NCBI GenBank assembly: GCA_910579465.1
Contig: CAJTUB010000007.1
Span: 145,634 to 209,633, forward strand
DNA from: an uncultured Lachnospiraceae bacterium
GTDB lineage: Bacteria; Bacillota; Clostridia; Lachnospirales; Lachnospiraceae
Direction of reading: 5' to 3'
DNA: 64,000 bases
A program made the position numbers and the translations under genes. The notes below the pieces were generated by a model, which did not search any database, had not been told where the DNA came from, and was given only the letters and a program-made list of their open reading frames with translations. Positions 16,127-24,079 of the stretch are shown piece by piece (within the stretch, counting starts at the first letter, position 1; each line of letters begins with the position of its first letter).

Positions 16127-17620
16127 TTACGAAAACATCCTAAGACCCTGTTCAATCGCCTTTATCAGCGGATTGGAGGCCAGACCGAGCGCAAAATTAA
16201 TGAAAATGAAGCAGACCATCCCGGCACAGAACGTAATGCCCGGACGGAAGGTGCTGTCCTGGTACTTTTCATTGCGCGGCGTATAAATCGAAATCACCGC
16301 ACGGATAAAGTAAAGCGCATTTAGCACCGTACTGATTGCCAAAATAATCAGGGCAATTGCCATCTTTAAGGACACTGTCTCAAGTGCCGCAGAGGTCAGG
16401 AACAGCTTTGAGATAAAGCCGGCAAACAATGGCACGCCGACCATGGACAGGGCGCCGACCGTAAACGCTGCCCCTGCAATTTTATTCCGGTAGCCTGAGC
16501 CTTTCAGCTCCGAAAACTCCTTCCAGTTGCCCGACACCTCGGACAGCCCGCGGCACGCCACAAACAGCATGGACTTCGTCGCCGCATGGGAAAAGATATG
16601 GAATACCGCCGCCGTTACGCCGAGCTGTGTCCCGAAGCCGAGTCCCATATAAATATAGCCAATCTGCGCAACGGAAGAAAACGCAATCATACGCCGCATA
16701 TCGGTTTCCTTATTTGCGCTGACCGAGCCGAACAGCATGCCTGCCACACCAAGCACAAAAAAGACGTTTGTAATCTTGCTGTCCCAGAATACCTCTGTCC
16801 CGATGACACGATAAATAATCTTAATCAGAAGAAAAAGGTACGCCTTGGACACGAGACTGGAAAGAATTGCTGCGGAGGATGCCGTCGAATAGCCGTAGGC
16901 GTCCGGCAGCCACGCATGGAACGGAAACAGCGCGCTTTTTATGGCAATTCCGACACTGATTAAGCCGATAATTACCGTAAGCGGCATCGCATACTCTCCC
17001 TGCGCCGCCAGCTCCCCGACCGCCTGTTGTATGTTACTCATAAGCAGGTGTCCGGTCAGGTCGTACTGGAGCGAAATACCGATAAGCAAAAGTCCTGAGC
17101 CGAGCAGGCTCATAATCATGTACTTGGTCGCCGCAAGCATGGAATGCCCGTTGCTCCGCACCATAATCAGACCGCCTGCCGCAATCGTATTGATTTCCAC
17201 AAATACATAAGCAGTAAACAAATCGTTCGTATAGACAAGCGCCAGAAGGGAGCTTAACAGCAAATCTACCAGGACGAAATAAAGATTCTGTTTCGAAGCC
17301 TCAATATCTACCTTTAAATACTTCTCGCCGCCAAGCAAAGACAGCAGCATAATCACGGAAAAGAACAGTGCCATGACGCCTTCCATGACACCTGCACGGA
17401 TTTCATTCCCCCACGGGGCAGGAAAATGACCCATGCTGTAAACAAACGCCTCCCCCGTCTGCATGGTATAGGCAAGCACCAGGACAGACGCAATACAGCT
17501 TCCCGAAATTAACAGAAACGAAAGCAGCTTCGCTACCCGTGGCTTTAATACGGAGGAAATTACGCCGGTGCTTAACGCGGAAACGATACAAATAAACGGA
17601 AGGTTACGAACAAATTCCAT
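16127..17620 (-). CDS. mnhD: MrpD-like cation/proton antiporter subunit
   Basis: A 497-residue membrane protein closest to MrpD/MbhH. Motifs: F-V-E-I-N-T-I-A-A-G-G-L-I-M (TM5 Glu), F-P-F-H-A-W-L-P-D-A-Y-G-Y-S-T-A-S-S-A-A, S-L-V-S-K-A-Y (TM7 Lys) and R-R-M-I-A-F-S-S-V-A-Q-I-G-Y-I. The W-L-P-D-A-Y spelling is that of Mrp/Mbh rather than NuoM. Its start shares one base with the stop of the C subunit gene, in the order C-D as in mrp operons. Confidence 0.87.
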   Translation of the reverse strand: MEFVRNLPFICIVSALSTGVISSVLKPRVAKLLSFLLISGSCIASVLVLAYTMQTGEAFVYSMGHFPAPWGNEIRAGVMEGVMALFFSVIMLLSLLGGEKYLKVDIEASKQNLYFVLVDLLLSSLLALVYTNDLFTAYVFVEINTIAAGGLIMVRSNGHSMLAATKYMIMSLLGSGLLLIGISLQYDLTGHLLMSNIQQAVGELAAQGEYAMPLTVIIGLISVGIAIKSALFPFHAWLPDAYGYSTASSAAILSSLVSKAYLFLLIKIIYRVIGTEVFWDSKITNVFFVLGVAGMLFGSVSANKETDMRRMIAFSSVAQIGYIYMGLGFGTQLGVTAAVFHIFSHAATKSMLFVACRGLSEVSGNWKEFSELKGSGYRNKIAGAAFTVGALSMVGVPLFAGFISKLFLTSAALETVSLKMAIALIILAISTVLNALYFIRAVISIYTPRNEKYQDSTFRPGITFCAGMVCFIFINFALGLASNPLIKAIEQGLRMFS

Positions 17621-17991
17621 TATTTTTCCTCCTTAATCAGACGCGTAATTTCATCAATATCGAGTGTCCGGTATCTCCGGTACAGACGGATTGTCAGGGA
17701 AAGCATAATTGCCGTAACGCTCACGGACACAACGATACCGGTCAGCACCAGACCGCTCGGTATCGGATTGATATAGTTCTCCGGCTCCGGCACATCTCCG
17801 GAAACAATCGGCACCTTTCTTCCGAAAATATATCCCTTTGCCGCCAGAAACAGATAGATTGCAGTGTCCATGATATTCAGTCCCATAATCTTTTTAATCA
17901 TGTTCCGGTTTAACAAAAGCGTCGTAAAGCCGATACCGAACAAAATAATGGAAACCGCCTCGTAATAATTTGCAAATAAATTCTTTAGCAT
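17620..17991 (-). CDS. mnhC: MrpC/NuoK-like antiporter subunit
   Basis: A 123-residue protein with three predicted helices, related to NuoK and MrpC. It begins MLKNLFANYYEAVSIILFG, has N-I-M-D-T-A-I-Y-L-F-L in helix 2 and a T-G-I-V-V-S-V-S-V-T-A-I helix 3. The start at 17991 (ATG, GGGAGG 8 bases upstream) is preferred over a longer frame that would run into the upstream gene. In Mrp complexes this subunit packs between the D and A modules. A short hydrophilic tail follows the last helix. Confidence 0.85.
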   Translation of the reverse strand: MLKNLFANYYEAVSIILFGIGFTTLLLNRNMIKKIMGLNIMDTAIYLFLAAKGYIFGRKVPIVSGDVPEPENYINPIPSGLVLTGIVVSVSVTAIMLSLTIRLYRRYRTLDIDEITRLIKEEK

Positions 17992-17992
17992 C

Positions 17993-19009
17993 CTACATTC
18001 CTCCCTTACGGAACAACGTATAGAAATGATACATCGTGCAGGCAACCACAATGCCGACACAGATATTTAACGGCAGAATCAGTCCCCCGGAAAGAATCGC
18101 TCCCGGAACCCCCTTCGGAATGCCGCTTTCCAGATGATTTGCACCGGTATAGAACGAATAGCTCTTTGCCACCGCATAAAACAGGAGCGGAACCACGGAA
18201 ATAACCGCATAATTCTTCCGGTTCATAATCCGCCCTGCCTTTTCAAAGCCAAATGCATTGACATACAAAATCAGTCCGGCGCCGATAATCGCGCCGCCGG
18301 AGAATCCGCCGCCGGGAGAAAGATGCCCGTTCAGAATAACAAAAATCCCGAACAGGATAATCACAGGTACAAGTATTTTTGCCGCAAGCTGAAGTATTTT
18401 GTCGTTTTTCGGTTCGTAAAGACGGTCGTTCTCCTCCTCGGCACGCTTCCTGTCCTTCGTATCGTCCAGCCGCAACAGTATCATCACGCAGCACGCCGCA
18501 ATAAACAGCACATGGGACTCTCCGAGCGTATCAAAGGCACGGTAATCCAGTATCATACCCGCGACGGCATTGGTTGCCCCGGTCTCCTCCAGACCGTGCG
18601 CATTATACCGCTCCACAACCTCATTGTTATTCGGGTTATCGGACTGTCCGAACTCCGGCAGATAGGACACCGTCACTAACAGCGTCACAATAATAATCAG
18701 GCAGAGCATCACCGCCGCCACCGCATACAGACGTCCGAAAATCCGGACGCCATGCTCCTTCGGCCAGTTCCTGTACCTCTCCAGCATGGACGCCGCTTCC
18801 TTTTCATGCGCCCGTTCAAGCCGGCGGTGTCTTTCCCTCTTATCTTCCTGCTCCGGAAGCGGTTCTGCTCCGGAGCCCGTACTCTTCTTTCCCGTACCGT
18901 TCCTTCCGGACTCCCCGGCATGCAGTTTTGCAGCCTCCGGCATTTCTCCGTCTACAAAACGCACCAGACGCCGCCACAGGGAACGCTCATAATCACTCCT
19001 CGGCTTCAT
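17993..19009 (-). CDS. mnhB: MrpA C-terminal-like plus MrpB-like fusion (MbhE-MbhF type)
   Basis: A 338-residue protein. A hydrophilic, charged N-terminus of about 90 residues is followed by a helix (A-V-A-A-V-M-L-C-L-I-I-I-V-T), then an MbhE-like part with A-G-M-I-L-D-Y-R-A-F-D-T-L-G-E-S, and then an MnhB domain with L-N-G-H-L-S-P-G-G-G-F-S-G-G-A. In Pyrococcus Mbh these are two genes (mbhE, mbhF); here they are one. The charged N-terminal extension is unusual for the family. It overlaps the DUF4040 gene by 17 bp. Confidence 0.85.
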   Translation of the reverse strand: MKPRSDYERSLWRRLVRFVDGEMPEAAKLHAGESGRNGTGKKSTGSGAEPLPEQEDKRERHRRLERAHEKEAASMLERYRNWPKEHGVRIFGRLYAVAAVMLCLIIIVTLLVTVSYLPEFGQSDNPNNNEVVERYNAHGLEETGATNAVAGMILDYRAFDTLGESHVLFIAACCVMILLRLDDTKDRKRAEEENDRLYEPKNDKILQLAAKILVPVIILFGIFVILNGHLSPGGGFSGGAIIGAGLILYVNAFGFEKAGRIMNRKNYAVISVVPLLFYAVAKSYSFYTGANHLESGIPKGVPGAILSGGLILPLNICVGIVVACTMYHFYTLFRKGGM

Positions 19010-19256
19010 CGTCCTCTTCTCCCTTCATTGCATGGATTTTCTTCAGTGTAATATAAAACAGCACGCTCGTTACCCCTGCGCCGACTGCAGCCTCGGTAAT
19101 GGCGAGGTCAGGCGACTCTAAAATCATCCAGATGACCGACATAATGACGCTGTATGACATAAAAATAACAATAGATGTCAGAAGGTTTTTGGAAAGTGCC
19201 ACCGAAACCGCACAAACCACCAGAAGCGAAAGTAAAATATACTCCAGAATCTCCAT
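18993..19256 (-). CDS. DUF4040 / MbhD-like antiporter subunit
   Basis: An 87-residue protein with two to three helices and the family core S-P-D-L-A-I-T-E-A-A-V-G-A-G (about 48-61). This piece corresponds to part of the C-terminal region of MrpA and to MbhD. The conserved Glu in T-E-A-A-V-G is thought to line an ion path in Mrp/Mbh structures. It lies between the G subunit and the B-type subunit, the same order as in mbh operons. Confidence 0.87.
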   Translation of the reverse strand: MEILEYILLSLLVVCAVSVALSKNLLTSIVIFMSYSVIMSVIWMILESPDLAITEAAVGAGVTSVLFYITLKKIHAMKGEEDDEAEE

Positions 19257-19573
19257 TATTCCCGCACCTCACATTCCTCGGAAAGATGCTTGTCCGTCGT
19301 TACCTCCAGACGCGCAATCATATGACCGGATACCGGGCTTGCCACCCAGACCAGAAGCACGATCAGCACCACCTTGAGCGTCGCCGCGCAAAAGCCGTAT
19401 GCCACTGCAACTCCTGTCATGGCAAGCAGCAGTACAAAAGAATCGCAGATAGCCGCCGCATGCATACGGTTCAGAATGAATTTAAACTTAAATACACCCG
19501 CCACGGAAATTACCGCCATCCCGAGCGCGGCTGTAAGAAAAAGTGCAACCACGATAAAACGAAGCCATTCCAT
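19256..19573 (-). CDS. mnhG: MrpG-like antiporter subunit
   Basis: A 105-residue protein with three helices and the PhaG/MnhG pattern F-x-x-x-L-x-R-M-H-A-A, seen here as F-I-L-N-R-M-H-A-A-A-I-C-D-S, and a P-V-S-G-H-M-I-A-R-L stretch near the end. It shares one base with the DUF4040 gene start and its own start overlaps the F gene stop. Role: small structural subunit of the multisubunit antiporter membrane arm. Confidence 0.88.
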   Translation of the reverse strand: MEWLRFIVVALFLTAALGMAVISVAGVFKFKFILNRMHAAAICDSFVLLLAMTGVAVAYGFCAATLKVVLIVLLVWVASPVSGHMIARLEVTTDKHLSEECEVRE

Positions 19574-19911
19574 TACTGTTCCTCCTTTGTCTTCTGTTCC
19601 TCATGCTTGTCCTTCTGCCCTTCCTGCCCGTTTTCTTCCTCCCGGTGGACTCCCATATATACCTTCGTCAGTACCACCACGGCAAGAAAGCTCAGCATGG
19701 CATAAATCAGGTCCACATCGAGCAGAAAGCTTTCCTCCAGATACAGGGACATCAGCGCAATGATAACGACCGTAAGCGTCCCGATCATATTGATTGCCAG
19801 AATACGGTCCATCGTTCTCGGACCCTTAACCGCACGTACCAGACAGGCAAAAATGCAAAGTGCAAAGCCAATCATCGCGCCCATAAACAAGACGGAATAT
19901 GCCGTTTCCAT
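19573..19911 (-). CDS. mnhF: MrpF-like antiporter subunit
   Basis: A 112-residue protein with three helices and the MnhF motif R-A-V-K-G-P-R-T-M-D-R-I-L-A-I-N-M-I-G-T (about 26-45). The C-terminal 25 residues are highly charged (E-E-E-N-G-Q-E-G-Q-K-D-K), which is longer than in most MrpF proteins. It follows the E gene by 12 bp. Known in Mrp complexes as a small membrane subunit needed for assembly. Confidence 0.9.
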   Translation of the reverse strand: METAYSVLFMGAMIGFALCIFACLVRAVKGPRTMDRILAINMIGTLTVVIIALMSLYLEESFLLDVDLIYAMLSFLAVVVLTKVYMGVHREEENGQEGQKDKHEEQKTKEEQ

Positions 19912-19923
19912 ATGTAGCCTCCT

Positions 19924-20394
19924 TTACTTTCCTGCCGTTTTTTCCATCTTTCTCAGCCGCCGGACAAACACCGAATCGCTGAGTCCCTCTGCCATCTCCT
20001 TATCCAGACAGTGTACCCTGAATTCATCCTCCGTAAGCTCTACCGTAATCGTACCGGGCGTCAGCGTAATCGAGTTTGCCAGAACTGCCCTTGCAAGGTC
20101 CGTCTTTAAGTCCGTCCGGAAGGTAACTAACACCGGCTCCGGCTCATACTTCGGGGAGACAATCAGACAGATGACACTACAGTTTGCCTTTATGACCTCC
20201 GAAATCAGCAGAAAAAGGTAACCGATGCCCTGCGGCAGAAGACGCAGAGCATACAGTTCCTTCTTCGGACTGTATTCCAGAAACCTCCAGCAGAACAAAT
20301 AAACTGCCAGGGACAATACAATACCAAATATTATAATTTCCAATGTGATTTTTCCGTTAAATATCAGCCAAAGAGCAAACAATAAGAAAAGCAT
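19924..20394 (-). CDS. mnhE: MrpE-like antiporter subunit
   Basis: A 156-residue protein with an N-terminal hydrophobic part (F-A-L-W-L-I-F-N-G-K-I-T) and the MnhE signature A-N-S-I-T-L-T-P-G-T-I-T-V-E-L (about 107-121). I start at the ATG at 20394 because GGGAGG stands 7 bases before it; the longer frame would begin upstream of the promoter -10 box and is not transcribed from it. First gene of the ten-gene operon. Confidence 0.9.
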   Translation of the reverse strand: MLFLLFALWLIFNGKITLEIIIFGIVLSLAVYLFCWRFLEYSPKKELYALRLLPQGIGYLFLLISEVIKANCSVICLIVSPKYEPEPVLVTFRTDLKTDLARAVLANSITLTPGTITVELTEDEFRVHCLDKEMAEGLSDSVFVRRLRKMEKTAGK

Positions 20395-20464
20395 GCCATT
20401 ACCTCCCGGATACTTTTTTCTCTCTGTATTTACAAAATTTCCACCGGTTTTCCAAACCTTGTCT

Positions 20465-20493
20465 ATCTTAGCACTTTGTCCCCGAACTGTCAA
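20465..20493 (-). promoter_or_regulatory. Strong SigA-type promoter of the antiporter operon
   Basis: A consensus TTGACA (20488-20493) and TAAGAT (20465-20470) on the minus strand, 17 bp apart, with TG before the -10. This leaves a leader of about 65 bases before mnhE. Confidence 0.85.
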
Positions 20494-20519
20494 GAACCTC
20501 CGCCCCGGGTTTCCGCTTT

Positions 20520-21407
20520 TTACTCATCAAAAAGGGCAAGCTCCGCCTCGGCGACTACCTTGCGCCCGATATAAATCGTGCTGTCCGGCTTTGTCATCAT
20601 ACTCCATTTGACGAGCCGTATCATCCCGTTTTCCAGCTCGATTCCGGTCACTGCATACGGATGCACGCAGCTTCCGTCGTTAAAATAATAGCTGTCTGCA
20701 TCTGCCGGAAAGCGCGGCCGGTGCGTGTGCCCGGCAACCATCGGCTGCCGGTTGGTATTTGCCCATTCCATCAGGCGTTTTTCCGCCTTGCTCCTCTTCT
20801 TTCCGCCTCCCAGCGCGCCAATCGGATTTTCCATGCCAAGCAGCTCTAAGGTTCTCCACAAATGGCGTACCAGAAAGCGGCCGACCCGCCAGAATGTATC
20901 ATTCAGCAAATCGCCCTGATGCCCATGCACAAGAAAAAGCTGCCGCCTCGATTCACATTCCTCAAGAATCAGTCCCTCCCGTACCACAAGCCCCGGAAAC
21001 AGTTCCTTCTGCTCCCCTGACACATGGCACTCAAACGTCCCGCAGTGCTTTCTTAAAAACTTCTCCTTTTTCTTCTGGATGTCATGGTTCCCGTACAGCA
21101 TATAAAGTTTTCCCGCTTTATAAAACCTTGATAACAATTCAAATACGTCACTGTGCACCCGGATAATATCCTGCATATTTTTATTTTCCCAAAGTTCATC
21201 CCCGTCCCCAAGCTCCAGATACGTGAAATCCCTCTGCCAGTAATACTGCAGCGCCGCGGTGTAAATATGCCTGTTCTCTAAAAAATTGTCTCCGACATTT
21301 CCCACTCCCCTGTGACAGTCGCTCATTATAATAAACCGGTCTCCCCTGTTATAGCAGATATGCTCTGCCTGCCCGTACAATTTTGTCAGCCGTCCCGAGG
21401 TGCTCAT
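20520..21407 (-). CDS. Calcineurin-like metallophosphoesterase
   Basis: A 295-residue cytosolic phosphoesterase. The metal-binding motifs are all present: S-D-C-H-R-G (D-x-H), L-G-D-G-D-E-L (G-D), L-Y-G-N-H-D (G-N-H-D), V-H-G-H-Q-G-D and A-G-H-T-H-R-P. The overall layout resembles UDP-2,3-diacylglucosamine pyrophosphatase-type enzymes, but Gram-positives lack lipid A, so the substrate is open. Its start overlaps the stop of the DUF4474 gene by 4 bp (ATGA), so the pair is translationally linked. Confidence 0.85.
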   Translation of the reverse strand: MSTSGRLTKLYGQAEHICYNRGDRFIIMSDCHRGVGNVGDNFLENRHIYTAALQYYWQRDFTYLELGDGDELWENKNMQDIIRVHSDVFELLSRFYKAGKLYMLYGNHDIQKKKEKFLRKHCGTFECHVSGEQKELFPGLVVREGLILEECESRRQLFLVHGHQGDLLNDTFWRVGRFLVRHLWRTLELLGMENPIGALGGGKKRSKAEKRLMEWANTNRQPMVAGHTHRPRFPADADSYYFNDGSCVHPYAVTGIELENGMIRLVKWSMMTKPDSTIYIGRKVVAEAELALFDE

Positions 21408-22366
21408 TGCCCCACCTCCCGGCAGCCGTTGTCCTCCGGCAGAATGCTCCGGTAAAGCTTTCTCATCTTTTCCGGCTTTACCAGTCTTGTCAGCATCCGG
21501 TAGAGTAACGGAAACAGAAAGCGCAGATAATCAATCTTATCTATCGTCTTGATATAATCCCTTGTGACGGCACGGAACAAAAAGCAGTAAAAACGATTCA
21601 GCCACTGCACGGCAGAAAACCAGAACCTGCATTTCCGGTAAGGCTGCTTTGTCTTCGGCGTTTCAAACAGGACGCGGACCGTGTTCCGGTAAACCGCATA
21701 GTCGCCCCTCCGATATCCTGCATGCTGCAGCCCGTGCACAAAGGCGGACAGCATTCCACGGTTCGGAAAGGTCAGGCGGATGTCCATGGACAGCTGCCAC
21801 GGCTTCGTAAATCTTCCTACGTCAAAGCCGGTCAGCCACCAGTGAAGCCCATCACGTTCTATCAGAAGTTTATTTTTCCGGTACAGCAAAAACTGCATCG
21901 GAATCCGCTCCTCGTCTTTTACACATTCAAAAAACGGACCTTCAAACACTCCCGGAATTGAAATGTCCTCTTTGTCCGTTACATAAATGCCGACCTCACC
22001 GCCCGTGGTCATCCCGTACTGGCCCTTCCAGAACTCAATCATCCACCGGCGGTTGTCGTAGAAAAAATAAACCGGCTCACACTGAATCGCCATATTCATT
22101 GTAAGGGCGGCATCATCATACAGCTTACAGTATCCGAGCTCCCTCTGCCACGGATTCATCGCCGAATAAATCTTATCCTGCTTCTCATCATACAAAAAGC
22201 CGAAGGGCAAAAGGTCCTGGTTCAGCTCTTCCGCCTTTTGTGCCGTACTCCGCTCCGCAGTTTTTTTCTTTGCATATCTCTTTCTGATTTTGTAATATAG
22301 AAAAGGTGCTATCAGCAAAAGGAGCGCAAGCACCGGAATTACAATCCAGAGAATCTCTGTTTTCAT
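21404..22366 (-). CDS. DUF4474 membrane-anchored protein
   Basis: A 320-residue protein with one N-terminal transmembrane segment (about 5-26), a short basic linker, then a soluble domain I recognise as DUF4474 from its F-G-F-L-Y-D-E-K-Q-D-K-I-Y-S-A-M-N-P-W-Q opening and the W-K-G-Q-Y-G-M-T-T-G-G-E block. The last 90 residues are rich in aromatic and basic residues. Its function is unknown. It lies just after sigG and is coupled to the phosphoesterase gene; a sequence like a Spo0A box sits in its leader, so a sporulation link is possible but unproven. Confidence 0.8.
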   Translation of the reverse strand: MKTEILWIVIPVLALLLLIAPFLYYKIRKRYAKKKTAERSTAQKAEELNQDLLPFGFLYDEKQDKIYSAMNPWQRELGYCKLYDDAALTMNMAIQCEPVYFFYDNRRWMIEFWKGQYGMTTGGEVGIYVTDKEDISIPGVFEGPFFECVKDEERIPMQFLLYRKNKLLIERDGLHWWLTGFDVGRFTKPWQLSMDIRLTFPNRGMLSAFVHGLQHAGYRRGDYAVYRNTVRVLFETPKTKQPYRKCRFWFSAVQWLNRFYCFLFRAVTRDYIKTIDKIDYLRFLFPLLYRMLTRLVKPEKMRKLYRSILPEDNGCREVGQ

Positions 22367-22437
22367 ATCATCACCCTTTTTCGACAGATTACACTACAAT
22401 ATATTCTCCGAAAAAGGAACGGTGACATGACCTTTTG

Positions 22438-23232
22438 TTACTTCTCTTTCTTCCGGTCCGACAGATAATTCTTCATACTCTTTAATGCATTCTTTTCCAG
22501 TCTGGAAACCTGTGCCTGGGAGATGTGGATTTCCTCCGCCACCTCCATCTGGGTCTTTCCGTGGAAAAACCGCAGGTCGATAATCATTTTTTCCCGCTCC
22601 GGCAGACGTTTCATTGCTTCCTTCAGGGAAATTTCCTCTACCCACGCATCTTCCCCGTTCTTTTTGTCACACACCTGGTCCATGACATACAGCGCGTCCC
22701 CGCCCTCCTTATACACCGGCTCATACAGGGAAACCGGGGTCTGTATCGCATCAAATGCCTCGTGGATTTCCTCCGGCTTTAAGCCTGTCCTCTCGGAAAT
22801 CTCTGCAATCGTAGGGTCCCGGTTCAGCTCCTTTGTCAGCATTTCCTTTGCATAAATTGCTTTATAGGCAGCATCCCGCAGGGAACGGCTGACACGGATG
22901 GAGTTATTATCCCGCAGATACCGCCTGATTTCGCCGATAATCATCGGAACCGCATAAGTAGAAAACTTTACTCCCTGGGTAACGTCAAAATTGTCGATTG
23001 CCTTCATTAACCCGATACAGCCAATCTGGAACAAATCATCCACGTTTTCGTTATTGCCGGAAAAGCGTTGGATAATACTGAGTACCAGTCTCAAATTCCC
23101 CCTGATATACTGCTCTCTTGCAAGGGCATCTCCCTGTTTGATACGAGAAAACAGCTCTTCCTTCTCTTCATTGCTTAACAGCGGCAGCTTCGCCGTATTT
23201 ACACCGCAGATTTCTACCTTATAAAGCGCCAT
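22438..23232 (-). CDS. sigG: Sporulation sigma factor SigG
   Basis: SigG runs late gene expression in the forespore. The 264-residue protein opens MALYKVEICGVNTAKLPLL, a stretch that is nearly invariant in SigG, then has region 2 (D-D-L-F-Q-I-G-C-I-G-L-M-K-A-I-D-N-F-D), region 3 and region 4 with an HTH (T-Q-M-E-V-A-E-E-I-H-I-S-Q-A-Q-V-S-R-L-E). I start at 23232 (ATG, AGGAGG 8 bases upstream). The ribosome binding site and start codon are buried in a long stem described separately. It follows sigE, the usual order in Firmicutes. Confidence 0.96.
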   Translation of the reverse strand: MALYKVEICGVNTAKLPLLSNEEKEELFSRIKQGDALAREQYIRGNLRLVLSIIQRFSGNNENVDDLFQIGCIGLMKAIDNFDVTQGVKFSTYAVPMIIGEIRRYLRDNNSIRVSRSLRDAAYKAIYAKEMLTKELNRDPTIAEISERTGLKPEEIHEAFDAIQTPVSLYEPVYKEGGDALYVMDQVCDKKNGEDAWVEEISLKEAMKRLPEREKMIIDLRFFHGKTQMEVAEEIHISQAQVSRLEKNALKSMKNYLSDRKKEK

Positions 23233-23310
23233 GGCACATTCCTCCTGTACTGGCAAAGTGCAGGAAAACCTTCCGTATCACTTTGCTATTCTAAGGATGT
23301 GCCATGGCGC
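23226..23310 (-). promoter_or_regulatory. Long leader stem that covers the sigG ribosome binding site and start
   Basis: The minus transcript can fold GCGCCATGGCACAT-CCT (from 23310 to 23294) onto AGG-A-ATGTGCCATGGCGC (from 23243 to 23226): 17 bp with one bulged A. Half of the AGGAGG and the whole ATG lie in the 3' arm. Inside the loop a second perfect 8-bp stem (23279-23286 with 23253-23260) and a GGAA/TTCC stem stack further. This would block sigG translation in read-through RNA from sigE. Confidence 0.85.
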
Positions 23311-23316
23311 CGGACT

Positions 23317-23322
23317 TTATAC
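23317..23322 (-). promoter_or_regulatory. Possible forespore-type -35 element for sigG
   Basis: GTATAA on the minus strand resembles the -35 of SigF/SigG promoters; the matching -10 (about 23295-23303) is weak. A start near 23288 would leave out the 5' arm of the leader stem and so free sigG translation. This is a guess from position, not a firm call. Confidence 0.3.
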
Positions 23323-23344
23323 TGAAAGCTTTTGTCACCTTCTG

Positions 23345-24079
23345 TCATGCTGTCATTTCTTTTCGCAGCCGTTTCATAATCTTTTTTTCCAGCCTCGAAA
23401 TATAGGACTGGGATATGCCGAGCAAATCGGCTACTTCTTTCTGTGTATGTTCGTTTCCGTCTCCGTTTTCGAGACCGTAGCGCAGATTGATAATCAGGCG
23501 TTCCCGCTCATTCAGACAGGAAAGTGCCTGCAACAGAGAGTTCCGGTCGGCTTCCTCCTCCATGCCCCGGTAGACCTCATCCTCCTCGGTTCCCAGAATA
23601 TCGGAAAGCAGCAGCTCATTTCCGTCCCAATCCACATTAAGCGGTTCATCGATGGATACCTCTAACTTCTGCCTGCTGTTTCTGCGCAGGTACATCAGAA
23701 TTTCATTTTCGATACACCGGGAAGCATACGTTGCCAGTTTGATATTTTTCTCCGGATTAAAGGTATTGATGGCTTTAATCAATCCGATGGTCCCGATGGA
23801 AATCAAATCCTCCACGCCGACCCCCGTATTATCAAACTTCTTCGCAATATAAACGACAAGCCGCAGATTATGTTCTACTAAATCCGACTTTGCTCCTTCC
23901 GCGTCCTCGCCGGAAAGCGCCGCAATGATTTCAGCCTCTTCCTCCGGCGTATAAGGGGCAGGCAGCACCTCGGTCCCGCCAATGTAATGGATTTCTCCGT
24001 ATTTTCCAAGCAAAAGCGCCGTCAGGTTCGGTATCATCCGAAACTGAAAACGATTTGGTATCGAAACTTTAAACAACAT
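23345..24079 (-). CDS. sigE: Sporulation sigma factor SigE (pro-protein)
   Basis: SigE controls early gene expression in the mother cell. The 244-residue protein has an N-terminal pro-region of about 30 residues, then I-H-Y-I-G-G-T-E-V-L-P-A-P-Y-T, the processing-proximal motif of SigE, region 2 with E-D-L-I-S-I-G-T-I-G-L-I-K-A-I-N-T-F, S-I-D-E-P-L-N-V-D-W-D-G-N-E-L-L-L-S-D and a region 4 HTH ending S-Q-S-Y-I-S-R-L-E. The pro-region would be cut by SpoIIGA, encoded just upstream and overlapping by 11 bp. Confidence 0.96.
   Translation of the reverse strand: MLFKVSIPNRFQFRMIPNLTALLLGKYGEIHYIGGTEVLPAPYTPEEEAEIIAALSGEDAEGAKSDLVEHNLRLVVYIAKKFDNTGVGVEDLISIGTIGLIKAINTFNPEKNIKLATYASRCIENEILMYLRRNSRQKLEVSIDEPLNVDWDGNELLLSDILGTEEDEVYRGMEEEADRNSLLQALSCLNERERLIINLRYGLENGDGNEHTQKEVADLLGISQSYISRLEKKIMKRLRKEMTA

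Noticed and set aside
11222..17620. Reading the D-like subunits as a complete complex I (nuo) operon
   Set aside because: No nuoB, C, D, E, F, G, H or I homologue is present, and the small subunits are of Mrp/Mbh type.
20395..20493. Longer N-terminus for mnhE
   Set aside because: It would begin inside the -35 box of the operon promoter and lacks a ribosome binding site; the ATG at 20394 has one.
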